From Oscillospiraceae bacterium (lineage in GTDB: Bacteria > Bacillota_A > Clostridia > Oscillospirales > Ruminococcaceae): 5,074 bases of DNA. Where the stretch lies: assembly GCA_018109965.1 (NCBI GenBank), contig JAGBFE010000332.1, positions 1-5,074 of the forward strand, written 5' to 3'. Positions 5,060-5,074 of the stretch are shown piece after piece. Below the pieces are notes generated by a model that saw only the letters and a list, made by a program, of their open reading frames with translations, searched no databases and had not been told where the DNA came from. The stretch's first letter is position 1. The number at the start of each line of letters is the position of its first letter. Both the position numbers and the translations under genes were made by a program.

Positions 5060-5074
5060 TGGTGACCCGTACGA
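5060..5074 (-). tRNA. 3' end of a tRNA, probably tRNA-Lys (partial)
   Basis: The - strand reads TCGTACGGGTCACCA up to 5060: the last T-stem bases, a 7-base acceptor strand ACGGGTC, discriminator A and encoded CCA. This acceptor strand matches the common Firmicutes tRNA-Lys, whose 5' end is GACCCGT, but the anticodon lies outside the window so identity is tentative. The terminator right after it supports a real gene. Confidence 0.65.

Overview
The window looks like chromosomal DNA from a Bacillota (Firmicutes) bacterium, probably a gut-type Clostridia. The reasons are moderate GC (by eye), purine-rich Shine-Dalgarno sites, compact intrinsic terminators, a Firmicutes-style tRNA-Glu with encoded CCA, a consensus sigma-A promoter, and degenerate intergenic copies of a mosaic repeat resembling TGTCATTCTGAG...GAATCTC. 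Genus cannot be fixed from the sequence.

Left half (1-3170, + strand): three genes point the same way and end at one strong terminator. They are a putative serine esterase of the alpha/beta-hydrolase fold (60-824), a second and divergent esterase-like hydrolase (1024-1779), and a free-standing ATP-grasp ligase-like enzyme (1907-3100). The gaps are unusually wide for an operon. The first (199 bp) is filled by an inverted-repeat element and the second (127 bp) holds hairpins. Two hydrolases beside one carboxylate-amine-ligase-type enzyme suggest a small-molecule pathway in which a carboxylate is joined to an amine and esters are cleaved or acyl groups transferred. Substrate and product cannot be read from the sequence.

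Middle (3186-4415, - strand): a convergent, apparently independent gene encodes a metal-dependent amidohydrolase of the imidazolonepropionase-like/COG1228 type. It has a near-perfect ribosome binding site and its own stem-loop terminator, back to back with the operon terminator.

Right end (4416-5074): this stretch has no protein gene. It holds a short tRNA T-arm-like remnant, a complete tRNA-Glu(CTC) on the - strand with consensus promoter and terminator, two copies of a structured repeat whose outer stems differ in sequence but both pair, two further hairpins, a tRNA-type terminator with a redundant third arm, and the 3' end of another tRNA (probably Lys) cut by the window edge.

Most worth following up are the two-esterase plus ATP-grasp cassette and the covarying repeat pair at 4810-4941.
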